Made by a program: the position numbers and the translations under genes. From an uncultured Phycisphaerales bacterium (GTDB taxonomy: Bacteria; Planctomycetota; Phycisphaerae; Phycisphaerales; UBA1924), in contig CALAFV010000437.1 of the NCBI GenBank assembly GCA_937891445.1, positions 1-13,497 of the forward strand: 13,497 nt of DNA. Reading direction: 5' to 3'. Positions 12,728-13,497 of this stretch are shown piece by piece; within the stretch, counting starts at the first letter, position 1, and every line of letters begins with the position of its first letter. The notes below the pieces were generated by a model. It was given only the letters and a program-made list of their open reading frames with translations, was not told where the DNA came from and made no database searches.

Positions 12728-13497
12728 TTACACCAGCAGCGTGGCCGGCTTCTCCAGCAGGTCCTTCACCGTCGCCAGATACGCCGCGGCCATCGCCCCG
12801 TCGATCACCCGGTGATCGCTGGACATCGTCATCGCCATCTCGTGCCCGACGACGATCTTGTCGCCCTCGACCACCGGCTTCTTCACCGCCGCGCCCACCG
12901 CGAGGATCGCCGTGTTCGGCGGGTTGATGATCGCCGTGAAGTGGTCCACGCCGAACATCCCGAGGTTCGAGATCGTGAACGTCGAGTCGGACATCTCCTC
13001 GATGCTCAGCCCGCGCGTCCGAGCCTTCTCGGAGAGCGCCTTGGTCTGCTGCGAGATCATCCGCAGGCCCATCCGGTCCGCGTTCCGCAGCGTCGCAACG
13101 ACCAGCCCGCCGCCCTTGAGCGTCTGGTTGTCCACCGGCAGCGCGATCGCCACGCCGATGTTCACGTCGCCCAGCACCTCGATCGCGGGCTGCCCGTCCG
13201 GCCCCTTATCGACCCACCGCGAGTTGATGAACGGGTGCTGGTGCATCGCCAGCGCGCACGCCCGCACAAGGAAGTCGTTGACCGACAGTTTCACGCCCTG
13301 CGAGGCGAGTTGGTCGTTGAGTTGCTGACGCAGCGCCAGCAGCGCATCCATCCGGGCGCTGACGGTCACCTGGTAGTGGGGGACCGTCGTCTTGGACTGC
13401 ACCAGCCGCCGCGCGATCGTCGCCCGCATGTTCGACAGCGCGACCGTCTGCGTCCGCAGTTGCGCCCCCGCGGGCGGCAGCGCCGTGCCCGGCACCG
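12728..13497 (-). CDS. pdhC: Pyruvate dehydrogenase E2 (dihydrolipoamide acetyltransferase), C-terminal part
   Basis: E2 passes the acetyl group from its lipoyl arm to CoA, forming the core of the pyruvate dehydrogenase complex in the cytoplasm. Only the last 255 or so residues are in the window, and the N-terminal lipoyl and subunit-binding domains lie beyond the right edge. The frame is open to base 13497. A GTG at 13495 sits in the Pro/Ala linker (PGTALPPAGAQ) and is not a real start. The catalytic domain is complete: SNMRATIARRLVQSKTTVPHYQV, LSVNDFLVRACALA, VNIGVAIALPVDN, STFTISNLGMFGVDHFTAI, INPPNTAILAVGA, and the active-site motif SSDHRVIDGA near the end, His at 12812-12814. The SNLGMFGVDHFTAIINPP segment is typical of the pyruvate rather than the 2-oxoglutarate enzyme. 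The E1 and E3 genes are not visible. A C-rich tract directly follows the stop. Confidence 0.92.
   Translation of the reverse strand, partial: VPGTALPPAGAQLRTQTVALSNMRATIARRLVQSKTTVPHYQVTVSARMDALLALRQQLNDQLASQGVKLSVNDFLVRACALAMHQHPFINSRWVDKGPDGQPAIEVLGDVNIGVAIALPVDNQTLKGGGLVVATLRNADRMGLRMISQQTKALSEKARTRGLSIEEMSDSTFTISNLGMFGVDHFTAIINPPNTAILAVGAAVKKPVVEGDKIVVGHEMAMTMSSDHRVIDGAMAAAYLATVKDLLEKPATLLV

Noticed and set aside
1..13497. Defence island, prophage, insertion sequence, CRISPR array, tRNA or rRNA gene
   Set aside because: I saw no transposase, integrase, phage protein, regularly spaced repeat or cloverleaf-like sequence. The genes are mostly metabolic with uniform composition.

Overview
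This is a strongly GC-rich stretch of bacterial chromosome. It looks like a member of the Planctomycetota, probably the Phycisphaerae. The reasons are an LL-diaminopimelate aminotransferase (DapL), a small membrane protein ending in the CxxC...CPECG zinc ribbon that is common in that group, few Shine-Dalgarno sites, and several starts with a TANNNT box only 7-10 bases upstream. The assignment rests on remembered family patterns; no search was run.

Layout, left to right. Bases 2-988 (+) are the 3' part of an unrecognised protein, followed by a GC-rich hairpin. Then come a plant-type ferredoxin-NADP+ reductase (1131-2111, +), a perfect 18-base palindrome, and an unrecognised 231-residue protein (2266-2961, +). 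A probable three-gene run follows: a methionine/kynurenine-type aminotransferase (2975-4213), an AtoE-type short-chain fatty acid transporter (4273-5697) and a glycerate 2-kinase (5734-7110). Next is a pair made of the pilus retraction ATPase PilT (7243-8385) and a two-helix zinc-ribbon membrane protein (8391-9179). DapL (9203-10414) and a membrane-anchored DUF2726 protein (10560-11342) complete the plus-strand genes. On the minus strand, an exported transglutaminase-like protein (12619-11315) overlaps the end of the DUF2726 gene by 28 bases, and the C-terminal catalytic domain of a pyruvate dehydrogenase E2 (13497-12728) runs off the right edge.

How the genes may work together. Most are housekeeping or metabolic. 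FNR supplies or uses NADPH through ferredoxin, DapL makes meso-diaminopimelate precursor for lysine and peptidoglycan, and E2 makes acetyl-CoA. The aminotransferase, transporter and kinase could together handle keto acids, short-chain acids and glycerate, but that link is inference from spacing alone. PilT stands without other type IV pilus genes.

No defence system, mobile element, CRISPR array, RNA gene or recognisable secondary-metabolite cluster is visible, and I find no convincing new biological system. The points most worth a second look are the possible leaderless promoter pattern, the pilT/zinc-ribbon pair, the C-rich run after the E2 gene, and the two unrecognised proteins. No stretch longer than about 155 bases lacks a gene.
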